Assembly (NCBI GenBank): GCA_054601695.1
Contig: BAAHQB010000028.1
Location: forward strand, 620,001-684,000
Direction of reading: 5' to 3'
Length of the DNA stretch: 64,000 bases
Source of the DNA: Amorphochlora amoebiformis
Lineage: Eukaryota > Cercozoa > Chlorarachniophyceae
This document shows positions 1 through 13,787 of this stretch, piece by piece; positions within the stretch are counted from its first letter, which is position 1, and the number at the start of each line of letters is the position of its first letter. Below the pieces are notes generated by a model. That model was not told where the DNA came from. It made no database searches and saw only the letters and a list, made by a program, of their open reading frames with translations. Made by a program: the position numbers and the translations under genes.

Positions 1-112
1 TTACGTATACAAGTATATATTATATCTATTATGCACATACATATATATATATATACATATATTATATATGTATGTTTTATATATACATTAGTTTTACTTG
101 TTTTATTGTCAG

Positions 113-157
113 ATAGCGGTGGTTTCTTTCCCACTCCTTGCTTCGCTGCATGGCTGA
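113..157 (+). CDS. possible 3'-terminal exon of a gene entering from the left
   Basis: After a TTTTATTGTCAG acceptor-like site, a short frame reads IAVVSFPLLASLHG and stops at TGA (155-157). It is one of the few non-TA stretches near the left edge. The strict strand alternation of the other genes predicts a plus-strand gene ending near here, converging on the oxygenase gene. The exon is too short to show homology, and the phase of any upstream exon is unknown. It may be chance. Confidence 0.2.
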   Translation: MAVVSFPLLASLHG

Positions 158-593
158 AAGATATATGTACATGTAAATATGTATATATTAATATGTAGTA
201 TGTGTAAGGTATGTTACATATACATATTATACAGATTTAGGTAATGTATATGTAACATACCTTACACATACACCATGTATAATATGCATAACCTATGTGT
301 GTGTAAATAATATGTACTTAAGGAGTCTAAGAAGAGACGGTAGGAATCTTTCGTTGCCATGTTGAGAGCCTTAGCGTTACCGAGAGTGAGACAGAGTTAG
401 TCGAAGAGTGGATCTCACTCTCTCTTGATTTCGCTCTCTTCCCTTCTCCCAATCACTTCCTCTCCCGCAATCACTCCCCTTTCTCTTTGCCTCCGTGAGA
501 GCTAGAGATATACTGAGAGCGGGCGAGAGAGAGGGAGAGTGGGCGAGAGGGAGGGAGAGCGGGAAAGATAGATGCAATACAAATATATTACAT

Positions 594-634
<41 letters not shown>

Positions 635-753
635 TATGTTCACAATTGCATTTATGTTTAGTAGGTACATGTATATATTATATGTATATGTATATATATT
701 TATTTACGTATATATTTATATTTTATCATAACTAAATTATCATACGTATATAA

Positions 754-794
<41 letters not shown>

Positions 795-951
795 AGAAGG
801 AGAGGCGATGAGAGAGAGAGAGATAAATAGAGCGAGAAAAAGAGAAAGAGAAAGAGCGAGAGGGTAAGACCCTGAAGAGTCTCGCTATATAGAAGCATTC
901 TGGGTGCTGGCGACGATAGAAGAGGCTCAAGTTCCTGTCGAGTTAGGGTTA

Positions 952-1000
952 GGATCAGATTATTCAGCATGTCTTAGTCCGAGGACCATTGTCTCTTGAC
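952..1000 (+). repeat. dispersed repeat next to telomere repeats, copy A
   Basis: Contains GATCAGATTATTCAGCATG followed by TTAGTCCGAGGACCATTG. Near-identical copies lie at 6275-6320 (inverted) and 54715-54757. Here it is flanked on both sides by TTAGGG units. It is non-coding and the family identity is unknown. Confidence 0.9.
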
Positions 1001-1004
1001 TCGG

Positions 1005-1085
1005 TTAGGGTTAGGGTTAGGGTTAGGGTTAGGGTTAGGGTTAGGGTTAGGTTAGGGTTAGGGTTAGGGTTAGGCTAGGGTAGGA
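1005..1085 (+). repeat. interstitial telomere-type (TTAGGG)n array
   Basis: About a dozen TTAGGG units, partly degenerate toward the right. It lies in the 3' flank of the oxygenase gene, so it is an interstitial copy and not the chromosome end of this window. Confidence 0.95.
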
Positions 1086-1732
1086 TTAAGTTCGACTTAT
1101 AGTGAGGGTCATGAGGATTAGGGTATATATATATGTACATATATATATATATATTATATATATATATATATACATATATATATTGATTTATATATATATA
1201 TATATATGAAAGCGTACATGGATAATTCATATATTATTTATATGTATGTCTACACACTCGCAAATTTGAAATCATACATCAGTATGACAACATATATAAG
1301 TAATAGTATAATATATAAGTAATCATTATTATGTGAACATAATTATTAACTATCTTTACTTATATACACGCATACACATATATATATATATATATATACC
1401 TCTAGAGCTTGAAGTAGTTGATTTCCTTCAGTCGATTTTATCTGTTGCGGTTAGAATCTGACTAAAAACCCCATTCCTTAAGGGTATATTTGTGATTGAT
1501 TAAAGGATGCATATTTCGGGTTAGCGGAGAAGAGTTAAGGAAGGATTCCGATTGGGCTTGGACCCTAACCCTAGCCTAAACCCAACCCTAGCGCTAATCC
1601 TAACCCTAATAACCTGACACTAACCCTAGCGTTAGACATAACAAAGGTTTGCATTTCGCACATTTGGCTTATCTCTAATCCTAAGCCTAGGAATATCCAT
1701 GCATCTAAGTAGGGTTCTGCGTCTAAATAGGG

Positions 1733-2319
1733 TTAGTGTACGGTATGTGCGAGATGAAGGGCTTCTTCGCCCGCGGTGGAGCTTCTGCGTATTAATAATT
1801 GGAATTTATTAGGACATAATAAAAGAATGTATTTATGGATGTAGAAGCAGCATTCTTGGTACGGTACATATATATACATATAAAATGCATATATAATATA
1901 TATAAAAAACACAGATACATATATGTATATATATATATATTATATATATTGATATATACATATTGATATATACATATCTAATGCATACTGATATATATCA
2001 TACATGCATGCATATTTTTTATATCTATACAATACACATGTGTATACATATATATATAAATATGTAGAAAAAAATTGAAGAGCATACCCCCTTTGTAACA
2101 TAGTTGTTACGATATGTATATCAGCGCTAGACACGTCTTTCACGAAAAAGCCGCCAATTAGCTGCACCTGCATGTACAATATTGTATATGTACATATTTA
2201 TGTATATATCCATGTATATTATATTTACGTTCTTCATGAATGCATAGATGTATAACCGCTTGTGACATGGGTATATTACAAGATTATTTGCGTATATATA
2301 TATATATATATATACATAA

Positions 2320-2352
<33 letters not shown>

Positions 2353-3141
2353 ATATATATCGTATATTATTGATGCAACATATACACATGTGTAAGTGGC
2401 ATACACGAACTCTCATACTAACCTCACGTAGAACATGTTACCTATACATTTGTAATATATCATTTATATATTCATATATATATATATATAATATATACAT
2501 GTATACATATATATATATATATATATAAATCGTGTATATGTATAACTATCATACTTATAACACGTATATATACATATATATATATAAATATAATATATAT
2601 ATATATATATATTATACATATTCTCCAAAACTAAAATATGAAATATTTTATATATTCATACCCAACAATACATAACACACCTGGCTCTCTTTCAACAACC
2701 CTTTCTCCTCTTTCCCCTCCTTCCCCACCTCCTCCCAGACCCTCCCTACCTTCACCAACCCCACCGTTTCCTCCCCAATCTCTAGAGAATCTCCCAACTC
2801 AGAATCTCCGGGTCTAAGGGCTACGTCGCTGGGCCACGTGGGCCGTCCGCCTGGAGGGAGGAGGGGCTGGAGGAGGTAGGGGGGGGGCGAGATGGGGCCG
2901 GGGGAACGCGAGGAGTGTTGGCAGGCGTCGTACGTCCAGAACCTGGTGTACACACATATATATATATATGTATGTGATATAATGTATATGTATATGTGTA
3001 TATATATAATATAATGTAATGGTATATAATTTTACATATGTGTATATTTCTATATACATCATGCATATACTTTTAACATATATATATATATATATAAAAA
3101 TTAATATACACACATATATATATATTATATATATGTATATG

Positions 3142-3173
<32 letters not shown>

Positions 3174-3691
3174 CATATATAAATACATGTTTATTTATAT
3201 GTACATAACAATATGATATATACATATACGTGAACATATTTAAATATTTAAATATACAATATATATATATATATACATATGTATATATATCTGTTAAACG
3301 CACGTGTATGTCTTATACGTGTACATGTATATATTACAATCAAGTGGTGAATTACCCAACCATGAAGGTAACTCTGAATTTGGAAGCTGAGACTTCGCGT
3401 GGGGCTGACGGCACTACGCCGTGGAGGAGGGATCCATCAAATACTGAAGAATGCATATATGATTCTAGACATATATATAGATATATACACATATTTATAT
3501 ATATATATATATATATGTATATTTTACATTAATTTTTTTTATATATTATATAATATGTATAAAATAGCTGATATGTAGATACCCGTAAGGCGGTTAGGCT
3601 TTGGATTAACAAGAAATCCTTCTTCCCCAGGTCCTCCCGCAAATGTCTATAAAATACATGTGATTTGATTAGTATGTCTGTATATATTTAG

Positions 3692-3726
<35 letters not shown>

Positions 3727-4097
3727 CATATGTATGTATAAATACCTACATATTCTACCACACATATTCACTATAACGTTAGATTAATGCATGATAAGTG
3801 ATACATCTCCCTAACTTCCGCAATTGATGATGGGGAAGAATACATAACAATTTACTATGTTACATATACGATACATCTCTAACCTGTGTGGTGATAAAAG
3901 TAGGGTTCTTGGTAGCCCCTATATCGAGATACAAGACACATGACGCAATTGGATGACGGACCTAGCATGTGCAACGTTTGCGACACATATTCAAATATGT
4001 TATGTAAGTATGTATGTTTGTATACAATATATAGATATATACACACACACAGATATGTATATACATAATATATTATGTGTGAATACATACATGTATA

Positions 4098-4143
<46 letters not shown>

Positions 4144-4614
4144 TGTACAAGATTTGTTGTGACTATTTACACATATGTACATCATTTAAATATGTATAAA
4201 TGTATATTCTTAATCTGTATATATTTACACATACTTAAGATATATATTGTATATGAGTATGCATGTAAATTTATATTACATATATATATATATATGCATA
4301 TGTATGTATAATTATCAATATATATATATATATATTACACAAAAATTCATGTATATACCTCTTTCTCTCTCCATATATATACATATATATGTATATCTAA
4401 ACATATATATATATAATAAATAAATAAGTATTTATATGTGTATATATATATATACATAATATACACATATAACGAAATGTTTTCAAGCAAACACATGTGA
4501 CACATACGAAAATTTACACTAATATGTAAATAAAGAAATATGTGTGTTGAGATTGAGAATATGTCTATATGAGCATTAATTGTGTATATATATATATATG
4601 TACATGTGCACATG

Positions 4615-4662
<48 letters not shown>

Positions 4663-5460
4663 ATATGTATATATATTACATATTAACAAGATTGTGCGTG
4701 TTTGAATACATATTCCATATATAGTATTAAATACATACATATTGCATATATATATATATCACATAAATACATATATATATATATATATCTGTGTGTGTAT
4801 ATATATATACGTTCACCTCAGTCCCTTCTGTAATCTTAGCTTCATCCGTATCGAAATGCATCTAAGCGAACAAACCCATCGACCAGATAATAGAAAGAAG
4901 AGACGAAAGAGAACAACACAAATTCACGAACGGTTGAGAAATATCTCAAAAACTTACCAAAGTCTTGAATACTCGTAGAATTCTCTACATACACAAGAAA
5001 ATTCCTGAGAATTAGAAGAAAACAGCCAAACCTGGTGTCCAGAGAGAGGCTCCCTTGCGTGTACCCACCACTCGGCCCCTACGGCACGGGCTGCAGCGGG
5101 GATGAGGTCCTTTGCTCTTGGCTGGATGACATATTATGCGTGTGAAGTGATGTACGTATGACAGGTTCTGTTCGTGTGCATAATATGTATTTTCATTGTA
5201 TGTGTATGTATATAGTAACATGCAAGAATAATTTGTTGCATACATATAAAAAATATGTCATATGGTACAACATGTACACATAATATATATATATATATAT
5301 TGTTTTAAAATACATGGATATGATATATCTTATGAATATATCATATATATATTATATATATGCGTTAATATTTGATATGATATAAAAACATGTATACATA
5401 CATATGTATACATTGTTTCATTTAAGAGTTTGTACCATCTATGTATATATATATACATAC

Positions 5461-5508
<48 letters not shown>

Positions 5509-5582
5509 TATACATGTACACATATACTTATATATATATATATATATTTAAGAGTTTGTACCATCTATATATATATATATAC

Positions 5583-5620
<38 letters not shown>

Positions 5621-6067
5621 TATACATGTACACATATACTTATATATATATATATATATGTAACATGCATGAAATACAATAAGCAAGAAATGCTGTACCC
5701 ATATGTAGTTGCGAATTGCAAGCTCGACGAGTGTTTCAGGCTGAATATTATATCTCTTATCAGCTGCTGATCTTACACCCGATATAGAGGTGCTAGTCTC
5801 AAACCCTGATATTGAGGACCTAGTTCTTACACCCAAATATCGTGTGTACTAGCCTTGTCTTTCTCCTGATTTCGAGATCCTAGTCTTACACCTCAATATC
5901 GAAGATTAATCTTACACCTAGTACTCAGGGTTTAGGGCTACTACCTTTGGGTCCGATGGCGTAAGCCCATGCCAATAGGAGAAGTAGCTGGTAGAGTATA
6001 TGTGTTTATGTGCATATGTATACACGTGGCATGTGTATGTGATATACTACATTAATTATGCATATAA

Positions 6068-6112
<45 letters not shown>

Positions 6113-7082
6113 TAAGTATAAATATATATGTGTACATTTGCATGTCGGATAGGTGTACGAACATCATACATATATTTACATGCATAAATCTAGACCCTAA
6201 CCCTAACCTCTCCCCACCAGGGCAGTGAATGCTTATGGGTCTATAATCTTAACCCTAACCCTAACCCTAAGCTGGGGAGTCAATGGTCCTAGGACTAAGA
6301 CATGCTGAATAATCTGATCCTAACCCTAAGCTAACTGCAACCCTAACCCTAACACTAACCCTAACCCTAACCCAACCCTAACCCTAACCTAACCCTGACC
6401 CTAACCTCTCCAGCAACCTAACCCTAACCCTTAGCCTAACCAAACCCTAACTCTAACCCTAACCCTAACCCTAACCCTAACCCTAACCCTAACCCTAACC
6501 CTAACCTAACGTATATACTATACCTACCTAGTATCTGGTTCCCAATACCGATGCTCCCCCCAATACGCCCTCTCCGGCTTAAATGCCTAAAACACGCACA
6601 CACATGAAATCAATCCAACACACATTACAAACGCACTTGGGACCAACCCATATTCTTCTCTATTTCTCCCTATTTCGCTCTTCCTCGATCTTCGTCCCTA
6701 CCCCGAGGCTGCCGGAAACCCTTAATACCTCTTTCAAGCGAAGGAAAACCTCTCGAGGAAGCGCATCGTCCCATGCTCTCACGAGGGATGCGGGCCAAGG
6801 GAGGGGGGGAGAGTTTTCGGGTTTGAGGTTGGGGTTCGGGGGTGAGAATGGACGGAAGACTTGGGCGTTGAGGCGGTGGGAGAATCCCTATGCGGGGAAT
6901 TGAGGAGGTTGTTTGAGAAAGGGTGGAGAGTGTAAAGTTTTAATGCTTTTTTTGCGGGTGTAAATGTATGTATGTGCAAATATATTATATATATATATAT
7001 ATATACATAGTTATATACATATATATACAATATATATATATATATATATAAATAACATACGTAGATGTATGTATACGTGTAC

Positions 7083-7124
<42 letters not shown>

Positions 7125-7184
7125 TATGTATGTTACAGAAATGTACTGCTTGGGATATAGTGTTTGCATGAAATAATGATATAT

Positions 7185-7215
<31 letters not shown>

Positions 7216-7645
7216 TTACATATATAATATATATGTATATATACATGTGTTTAACAACATGGATAAAAAAGCGACACAACGAATACGAATAATTCATTAC
7301 ATACATACTTGGATATCAAAATCGTACGTATAACTCATAGCATTAGTCAAAATAATGTATTTACATCTTAATGTGAAAACCATAGACTTGAGGATTTTGT
7401 CCGCCCTATCTGATTTGTCATTGCGAAGTAGGACTAGCGCAAGCTCATGCTCACCCTTCATTATTAACGGTTGGAATTAGGATTAGTATTACGGTTAGTC
7501 TATAATGTTAGTAGGTGGCAACTGAGTGCGCCACCTACATTATGATAAATGTTAAAATGCAATAAAAACTTAAGCATAAATACATACAAGGTATCCTACA
7601 GACAAGCTTATTTACACACACAAAAATGCACATACAAATACAGAC

Positions 7646-7684
<39 letters not shown>

Positions 7685-8175
7685 GATATGTGTGTGTGTG
7701 CATGTGAGTAATAAAAATATAAATTGTTACCATATAATATACATATATGAATATATTCATTATATATATATATATATATATACAATATATATATATATAT
7801 ATATATATGCATGGATATTTACACGAATAAATGTATACTGTATATATTACATATATATATATATATGTATTATATATATATATATGTATTATATATCTAT
7901 GTACAGATTATATACTCTACCAATGCCCCAGCATCCACCATCTCCCCCAAGATCCCTCTTTCCCCCTCCTCATCCTTCTGAAGCGAATTGAGAAGGTTTA
8001 ATGCTTCGTTAGCACGCTTGATAGATATCCTTAGCTCTGCTTCAGCCTCTTTATCATTTCCCTTAGTATCATATATAAAAATATGTATGTATGTAGGATG
8101 TATGTGTGTAGATATACATATTCACAAACACACACACATATAAAGTAAATATATATATATATTGTAAGTATAAAC

Positions 8176-8208
<33 letters not shown>

Positions 8209-8596
8209 AAATGTAAATGATTCGTAAATATCCTTACATATTTACATGTGTATATGTATATATACGTACTTAAAAAATATATGATACATATATTAATATA
8301 TAAATGTATATTTATATACATCACTGCATATGTAAATAACTTTGTAACTTTTATAGGATACATATATTTATGTACATTTCTAGAATATATGCATATGTGC
8401 TATATATATATATATATGTATACATATATTATATAAATATATATATACATATATACATATATATATATATATGTGTTTTATGTGTGTGTGTGTGTGTGTG
8501 TGTGTGCATGCACGCACCACACAAAATGTTAAATGTATATTTATGTACACATTAACACACACAATACATAACACATATGCATGTATACATGCACAG

Positions 8597-8674
<78 letters not shown>

Positions 8675-8679
8675 TAGAA

Positions 8680-8712
<33 letters not shown>

Positions 8713-8732
8713 TATACACATATGTATATATG

Positions 8733-8764
<32 letters not shown>

Positions 8765-9168
8765 TGTGTATATATATATATAAATATTACATAAATATTT
8801 ATGTACACGACTACATAGACACATTACAATCACACACACTTTTCAACACCACCTGAGCGATATTCATCCGTGCCAGATGCAGAGGAGCCTCAGATTGCAT
8901 CTGCCAAACACATTTGGCTTTTTCCAACAACTCTCGCCTGGTGAGATTTAGAAAGAGGGGTGGCGAAATATGACTTGAAGATGAGCTATGGGGGGCCTGA
9001 GACGTCTTATCAATCAGACCCAACGCTGAGGAAAGCAATAAAGGTAAAATTTTCTGAGCGAGGAGTCAGACGGGATTTAAATATCTTAAAAATATTTACA
9101 TATATTTATAAAACTTGTATATATACATATATTCATATATATATATATATAGTATATTACACATGTAT

Positions 9169-9225
<57 letters not shown>

Positions 9226-9759
9226 TACATATATATATTGATATAGATATAGATATATAAATGTTGTGGATTTTTGAGTGTTACTGGCAAGCGCGGTGTA
9301 GACACGGGATAGATATATCGCCGGTGTGCTGGAGAAAAGAATTATCTGTTACACAAAAGTTTTTCATCTAAACAAAGGAAGTCAGGCTAGGTTGGGGTGC
9401 ATTCGTGAGGACTGAAATTTTCGTGCTGTGTGCCGGTGGACTGTGATGAAATCAAATGAACCTTTCCCAAGTGCTCCTAATACACTCTCTTCCTGATTCC
9501 GTCTTGGATTTCTTCGTAGGGCGGTGAGGAGGCATCTCACTGGAGCCAGGGACCATGATTCTCTGTGATGTAATTGACGGATGGTGTGAGATAAGAGACG
9601 AATTGTGGACATGCCAACCTGCAAGGCGGCCGCAGCTGTCTCCAAAGTTTTGGAGTCTTTCAACCGAGCTCCTCGCCTAAAAATCGCATCGATCGCCTGG
9701 AAATCGCAGACATCACCTGCGGGTGGGGCGTCAGGCCGCGAACGACGCTTTGGGTACAT
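1733..9759 (-). CDS. helical-repeat (TPR-like) plus 2-oxoglutarate/Fe(II) oxygenase-like protein
   Basis: Seventeen phase-continuous exons (9619-9759, 9541-9562, 9462-9492, 9285-9328, 8853-9025, 7921-8061, 7381-7455, 6729-6887, 5699-5740, 5032-5121, 4817-4861, 3884-3961, 3583-3646, 3356-3443, 2681-2942, 2088-2167, 1733-1784) give 528 aa. Residues 1 to about 209 are Ala/Leu-rich helices resembling TPR pairs (for example [18 protein letters not shown]). The C-terminal part has the double-stranded beta-helix signature: [14 protein letters not shown] then HFDTDE (His308, Asp310 as metal ligands), [11 protein letters not shown] (His376) and FRVT (Arg392, 2-oxoglutarate). Such enzymes hydroxylate protein or small-molecule substrates using O2 and 2-oxoglutarate; the substrate here is unknown. 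Residues 420-485 are Pro- then Glu/Lys-rich. Exons 2-4 are very small and least certain. The start lies 117 bp from the divergent cyclophilin start. Confidence 0.82.
5422..5665. repeat. tandem duplication of about 126 bp in an intron
   Basis: Two copies each start AAGAGTTTGTACCATCTAT, run through a (TA)n array, and end GGTATACATGTACACATATA. The second copy differs mainly in TA length. It lies in the oxygenase gene intron between exons 5699-5740 and 5032-5121. Confidence 0.85.
5770..5935. repeat. degenerate minisatellite, unit about 30-36 bp
   Basis: Four to five diverged units share CTTACACC, a GATAT(C/T)GAG core and CCTAGT. It lies in the intron upstream of the 5699-5740 exon. It is not telomeric and not TA-based. 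Confidence 0.7.
6194..6509 (-). repeat. interstitial telomere array, (CCCTAA)n on the plus strand
   Basis: About 310 bp of CCCTAA units, degenerate on the left and nearly perfect at about 6440-6508. It is interrupted at 6275-6320 by the telomere-linked dispersed repeat (copy B, inverted). It lies inside the intron between exons 6729-6887 and 5699-5740 of the oxygenase gene. Confidence 0.95.
7513..7541. repeat. 9-bp inverted repeat (hairpin)
   Basis: GTAGGTGGC and its exact complement GCCACCTAC are separated by about 10 nt. It lies in the intron between exons 7921-8061 and 7381-7455 of the oxygenase gene. No tRNA or terminator features accompany it. Confidence 0.6.
8596..8780. repeat. long (TA)n array, representative intronic block
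   Basis: Nearly uninterrupted TA dinucleotides with single ATA/TATAAA breaks, in the oxygenase gene intron between exons 8853-9025 and 7921-8061. Similar blocks fill almost every long intron in the window. Confidence 0.95.
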
Positions 9760-9876
9760 TATTTGGCCGAGTCATAAGTCACACAGGGTGACGCGATATA
9801 AGCCCTTCACCCTAGAATGTCACACGGATGTCCTTTGGGACACGAGTGGGTCCGCACTTATTGTGGACAATTCCTC
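9760..9876. promoter_or_regulatory. bidirectional promoter region, oxygenase gene / cyclophilin
   Basis: Only 117 bp separate the two divergent start codons. It contains an imperfect palindrome GTCACACAGGGTGAC with an adjoining TGACG core, and a TATAAG motif about 80 bp upstream of the cyclophilin ATG. The promoter role is inferred from the head-to-head layout; the motifs are seen directly. Confidence 0.5.
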
Positions 9877-11202
9877 ATGCGTCTCCCGTCCCCCAAAACC
9901 CTTGTTCTAAGTCTACTTGGGCTGGCCCTTTGTGCTGGACTTATCCGTACGTTTGCTGGATCCAGCCTGGACCTCGGGCTTCCCACAAAAGCGGTTAGTT
10001 CCAAAGTTGGACTATCGCGGGGTGGCAGCCAAGCCCCTGGGTTGCCAAGACAGCCTAAGGCGATCGGAAAGCAGAGCCTCACAAGCAAGAAACAGACTAG
10101 TGATAAGTATGGCAAACCTCATCACCTCAGTTTAATGAAACTGTTAGATAATCTTCTTTTCGGCTTCAGGTCCAGAGACTCAAGCCGAGAAGTAAGGGCC
10201 AAAGGATTCTTTGATAACCTCTTTAACCCTGGACCGCCGCAGGAGGAACTCGAGGTCGTCACCAAGAAGGTCAGAGGAGTAGAGTAGTAACCTTTGGGGT
10301 TCCGAAAGGGTTTAGGACATGGAAACCCATATAATTACCCAGGTATACTTCGATGTCGAGATCAATGGCAAGCCGGCTGGACGAATCGTCATGGGGTTGT
10401 TTGGCGACGTAGTGCCAAAAACAGTTGAAAACTTTCGTCAGCTATGCACGGGCGAGGCCGGGAAGGCTTCCACCGGGCAGGATATGAAGTTCGAGGGCTC
10501 CAAGTTCCATCGGATTATTCCCAACTTCATGATTCAGGTCTGTCTTTACATCTCTGCCCATTACGACTTTTCAACGCTTTCTTCTTCCCTGTCTTCTCTC
10601 TGCTTTTCAACGCTTTCTTCTTCTCTCTCCTCTCCCATTTCCTCCCTCAAATTTTCCCTTTATTATTCCTCCTGGAACTAAACTTTCTCAATCTTGCTTA
10701 CTTTCTCTTCTTTCCTCATTCTCTCCTTCTCTCTTTAATCTCTCACCTAAAGCTACTCCTCTATTCCACCTCCTTCTCCGCACTCCCTCTCTCCGCACCT
10801 CGCTCCGCCCTCCCTCTCTCCGCACTCCCCCCTTCTACACTCCTCTCCGCACTCCCTCCACACCCCTTCTCCCGCACTCCCTCATTATTCTCTCTCCACA
10901 CTTCCATGGTGCCTCTACCGCCTCCCGCTCACCAACATTGATGGGCATTCTTAATTTGTAGGGAGGAGACTTCACTCGCGGCGACGGACGGGGGGGTGAA
11001 TCCATCTACGGAGGGCGTTTTCAGGACGAAAACTTTAAGCTTAAGCATATCGCTCCTTTCTACCTGTCCATGGCCAATGCAGGGCCGGACTCTAATGGGA
11101 GCCAATTCTTCATCACTACGGCAAAGACTGGGTGGTTAGATGGCAAGCACGTGGTTTGTGTATGTGTGTGTCTACGTGTATATATATACTGTATATATAT
11201 TG

Positions 11203-11247
<45 letters not shown>

Positions 11248-11394
11248 GATATGCATATATGTATATATATATATATATATGTATGCATACACATATATAT
11301 ATATATGCATATATTATACGAATACAAAGTATATACAAATATATATTAAGTATACATCTACATTTAAGTATATAAAATTATATATATTATATAA

Positions 11395-11489
<95 letters not shown>

Positions 11490-11580
11490 GTTGTATAACA
11501 TATACATGTACAATAATACATATCTATAAATATGTGTATACCAAATACGTATAATATACGTGTGTATGTATAATATATAC

Positions 11581-11632
<52 letters not shown>

Positions 11633-11797
11633 ATTATATTTATATATATGTATAAATATAACATATATATATATATAGTATGTATAGATATTGAAGAATT
11701 TACTTATAATACATTATATAATATTACGAATGCATACATTTATGTATTATGTCCTCATTTAGATGTTCACATAATTGTACTACATAATAATATATAT

Positions 11798-11831
<34 letters not shown>

Positions 11832-12567
11832 GCATGCATACGAATTTACATTATACCTTTACACATGTTAATATACACACATATATATTTGTGTATATGT
11901 ATATATAACATGAATATATATATATATATATATATATATAATACATATATTTTATATTTATATATATATAGATATATAGATATATCGTTTCATTTCATAA
12001 AGTATGTGTATGTACATATATACATTATATATATATATATATGTATATCCATATGTACTTGTATGTATGTGTACATATACAAAACGGATTGCAGTTAGTA
12101 CAAACGTTTTGTTTTAAATATTCATGTATACATTTACACTTATAAATATATCTAAATATATACATATATATATATAAATATTAAAGAAATGTGTAATGTA
12201 TATTATTTACATTATATTTATATCAATATGATATGACATATATATATATATATATTATATATATATATACATATATATTATGTATATATATTATATATGT
12301 GCATAAAGGTTTACGTTACAAACATGAAACCATGTGACCCGCCCAACCATGAACTCCCTACAAACCGACCTCCCAAACCCCAAATCTTTCTGGAGCTATC
12401 TTAACATCTTTTTCCAGCCTAAAACTCTCAGCCTGACCGATTTAATCCAATAGGTATTCGGAAAGGTTCTAGAAGGGCAGGATATCGTCCTGAAGGTCGA
12501 GGGATGCGGAAGTCAGAGCGGCGCCCCTTCGAGTGAAGTGAAGATCGCAGTTGCTGGGGAGATGTAG
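9877..12567 (+). CDS. plastid-type cyclophilin (peptidyl-prolyl cis-trans isomerase)
   Basis: Four exons (9877-10269, 10343-10537, 10962-11153, 12454-12567) encode 297 aa. Residues 1-30 form a signal peptide ([18 protein letters not shown]...) followed by a basic Ser/Gly/Pro-rich stretch to about residue 130, as expected for bipartite targeting to a complex plastid. The cyclophilin fold starts at [10 protein letters not shown] and keeps catalytic and binding features: [11 protein letters not shown] (Arg188), [14 protein letters not shown] and [11 protein letters not shown] (Trp254). The EVVTKKVYFDVE entry and [11 protein letters not shown] loop resemble chloroplast CYP20-type enzymes. The upstream in-frame Met at 9817 is less likely because 9877 gives a clean signal peptide. 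AATAAA at 12611 lies 43 nt past the stop. Intron 1 (73 nt) has no TA array and intron 2 is CT-rich; intron 3 (1.3 kb) is mostly TA array. Confidence 0.96.
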
Positions 12568-13238
12568 AAAAGCTACCAGCATATGATTAGCATCAATGTC
12601 ACTTATAACGAATAAAAAAAAAGTATGATCGACATGTGCTGCTGTGGCAGAAATATATCTAGATATGATTGCATGTGCCCACTGTAGAAGGCTAACCAGG
12701 TTCTGGAGGTTAGGGTTCCTAGGTTAGGGTGGCCCGTTGGGTACGTAGGGTTAGAGAAAGGGTTTTGTCACACGGTTAGGTTCAGCTTGGTTTAAAACCT
12801 ATATGTCATGTACACACACATATCTAGTGTATCTTGGGTGTGTGTGTGTAAAATTATATGTATGTGAATATCTAGAATATGTATGTATGTATGCATATAT
12901 AAAAATATATATATATATACGATAGTAATCTACTAGAATCTAGATAATATATCGTCCATTAATCTCTAAAGTCTAGAAAGTCTGGCCAGGTAATACTGAT
13001 TAATAATTTATTGTAGTTGTACTAGAGTACGTAGCCTACGATACAATTGTAATATTGTCTATATTGTCTATTTCAATACATGATTATTACATCCAATAAT
13101 GCGCGCATTCACTAGAATCATGTAAACGTTTATCCAGTTATATACGCCCTTGCTAGCTTGTCTAGCTTGTTATTGGTATATCTAGTATATGTACAATTTG
13201 ACTAACCTCTAGACACAACACTAGAGACTCTCTGGACT
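12568..13238. other. tail-to-tail intergenic region, cyclophilin / lipase-like gene
   Basis: Contains the cyclophilin poly(A) signal, scattered TTAGGG-like units (about 12700-12790), one short TA tract, and a CTAG-rich block (about 12930-13250) with repeated TCTAGA, CTAGAC and GACTCTAGACAC-type motifs. No coding frame is supported. Confidence 0.6.
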
Positions 13239-13529
13239 CTAGACACTAGCTTTATCGACGTCCACCAATTTCCTAGCTAACGAAAACCCCGGGACACTTA
13301 TCATAAATCCAATCAGGAATAGGCCCACTGCACCTCGGACGGCCCCGCGGAACCAAGTCTTTGAAATAGTGTGCGTAGATATGTCGCTGGCTTACACACG
13401 ATCTGGGTGGAGGAGAATAGAGAACAAAATATATATGTTGAAGAGTACGTTTGGGCAATTCGTCGAATATAGAGATATTTATAATACATATACAAGTATT
13501 ACACGATATCATTTATTTACACATATATA

Positions 13530-13570
<41 letters not shown>

Positions 13571-13703
13571 GGATATATACATCTAATGTATAATATATCA
13601 TATATTAATATATTATAAAATGAATACTGGTATCAATCATATTATGTCTAAATATATATTATATATATTTTTACATATACATATATGTATATATACATTG
13701 ACA

Positions 13704-13748
<45 letters not shown>

Positions 13749-13755
13749 ATATATG

Positions 13756-13787
<32 letters not shown>

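Larger units (their letters stand above)
158..1732. other. non-coding region downstream of the oxygenase gene
   Basis: Holds a palindrome-like pair around 190-290 (a GTATGTTACATATACATA-type motif and its complement), a CT/GA-rich block (about 400-560 and 800-870), (TA)n arrays, and degenerate telomere repeats on both strands (TTAGGG at 1005-1085, CCCTAA-like at about 1558-1630). No reading frame here has both splice signals and protein-like composition, so I see no supported gene between 158 and 1732. Confidence 0.6.

Noticed and set aside
2775-2875. Plus-strand exon candidate [18 protein letters not shown]
   Set aside because: The minus strand carries an 87-codon exon that joins in phase to the oxygenase FMV|G|FW junction.
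3360-3470. Plus-strand reading [21 protein letters not shown]
   Set aside because: The minus strand here is an oxygenase exon with the conserved [11 protein letters not shown] motif and both splice sites.
8380-8856. Long open frames of Tyr-Ile-Tyr-Ile on both strands, here and throughout the window
   Set aside because: They are translations of (TA)n and TATACA arrays, have no splice logic or family features, and overlap on both strands.
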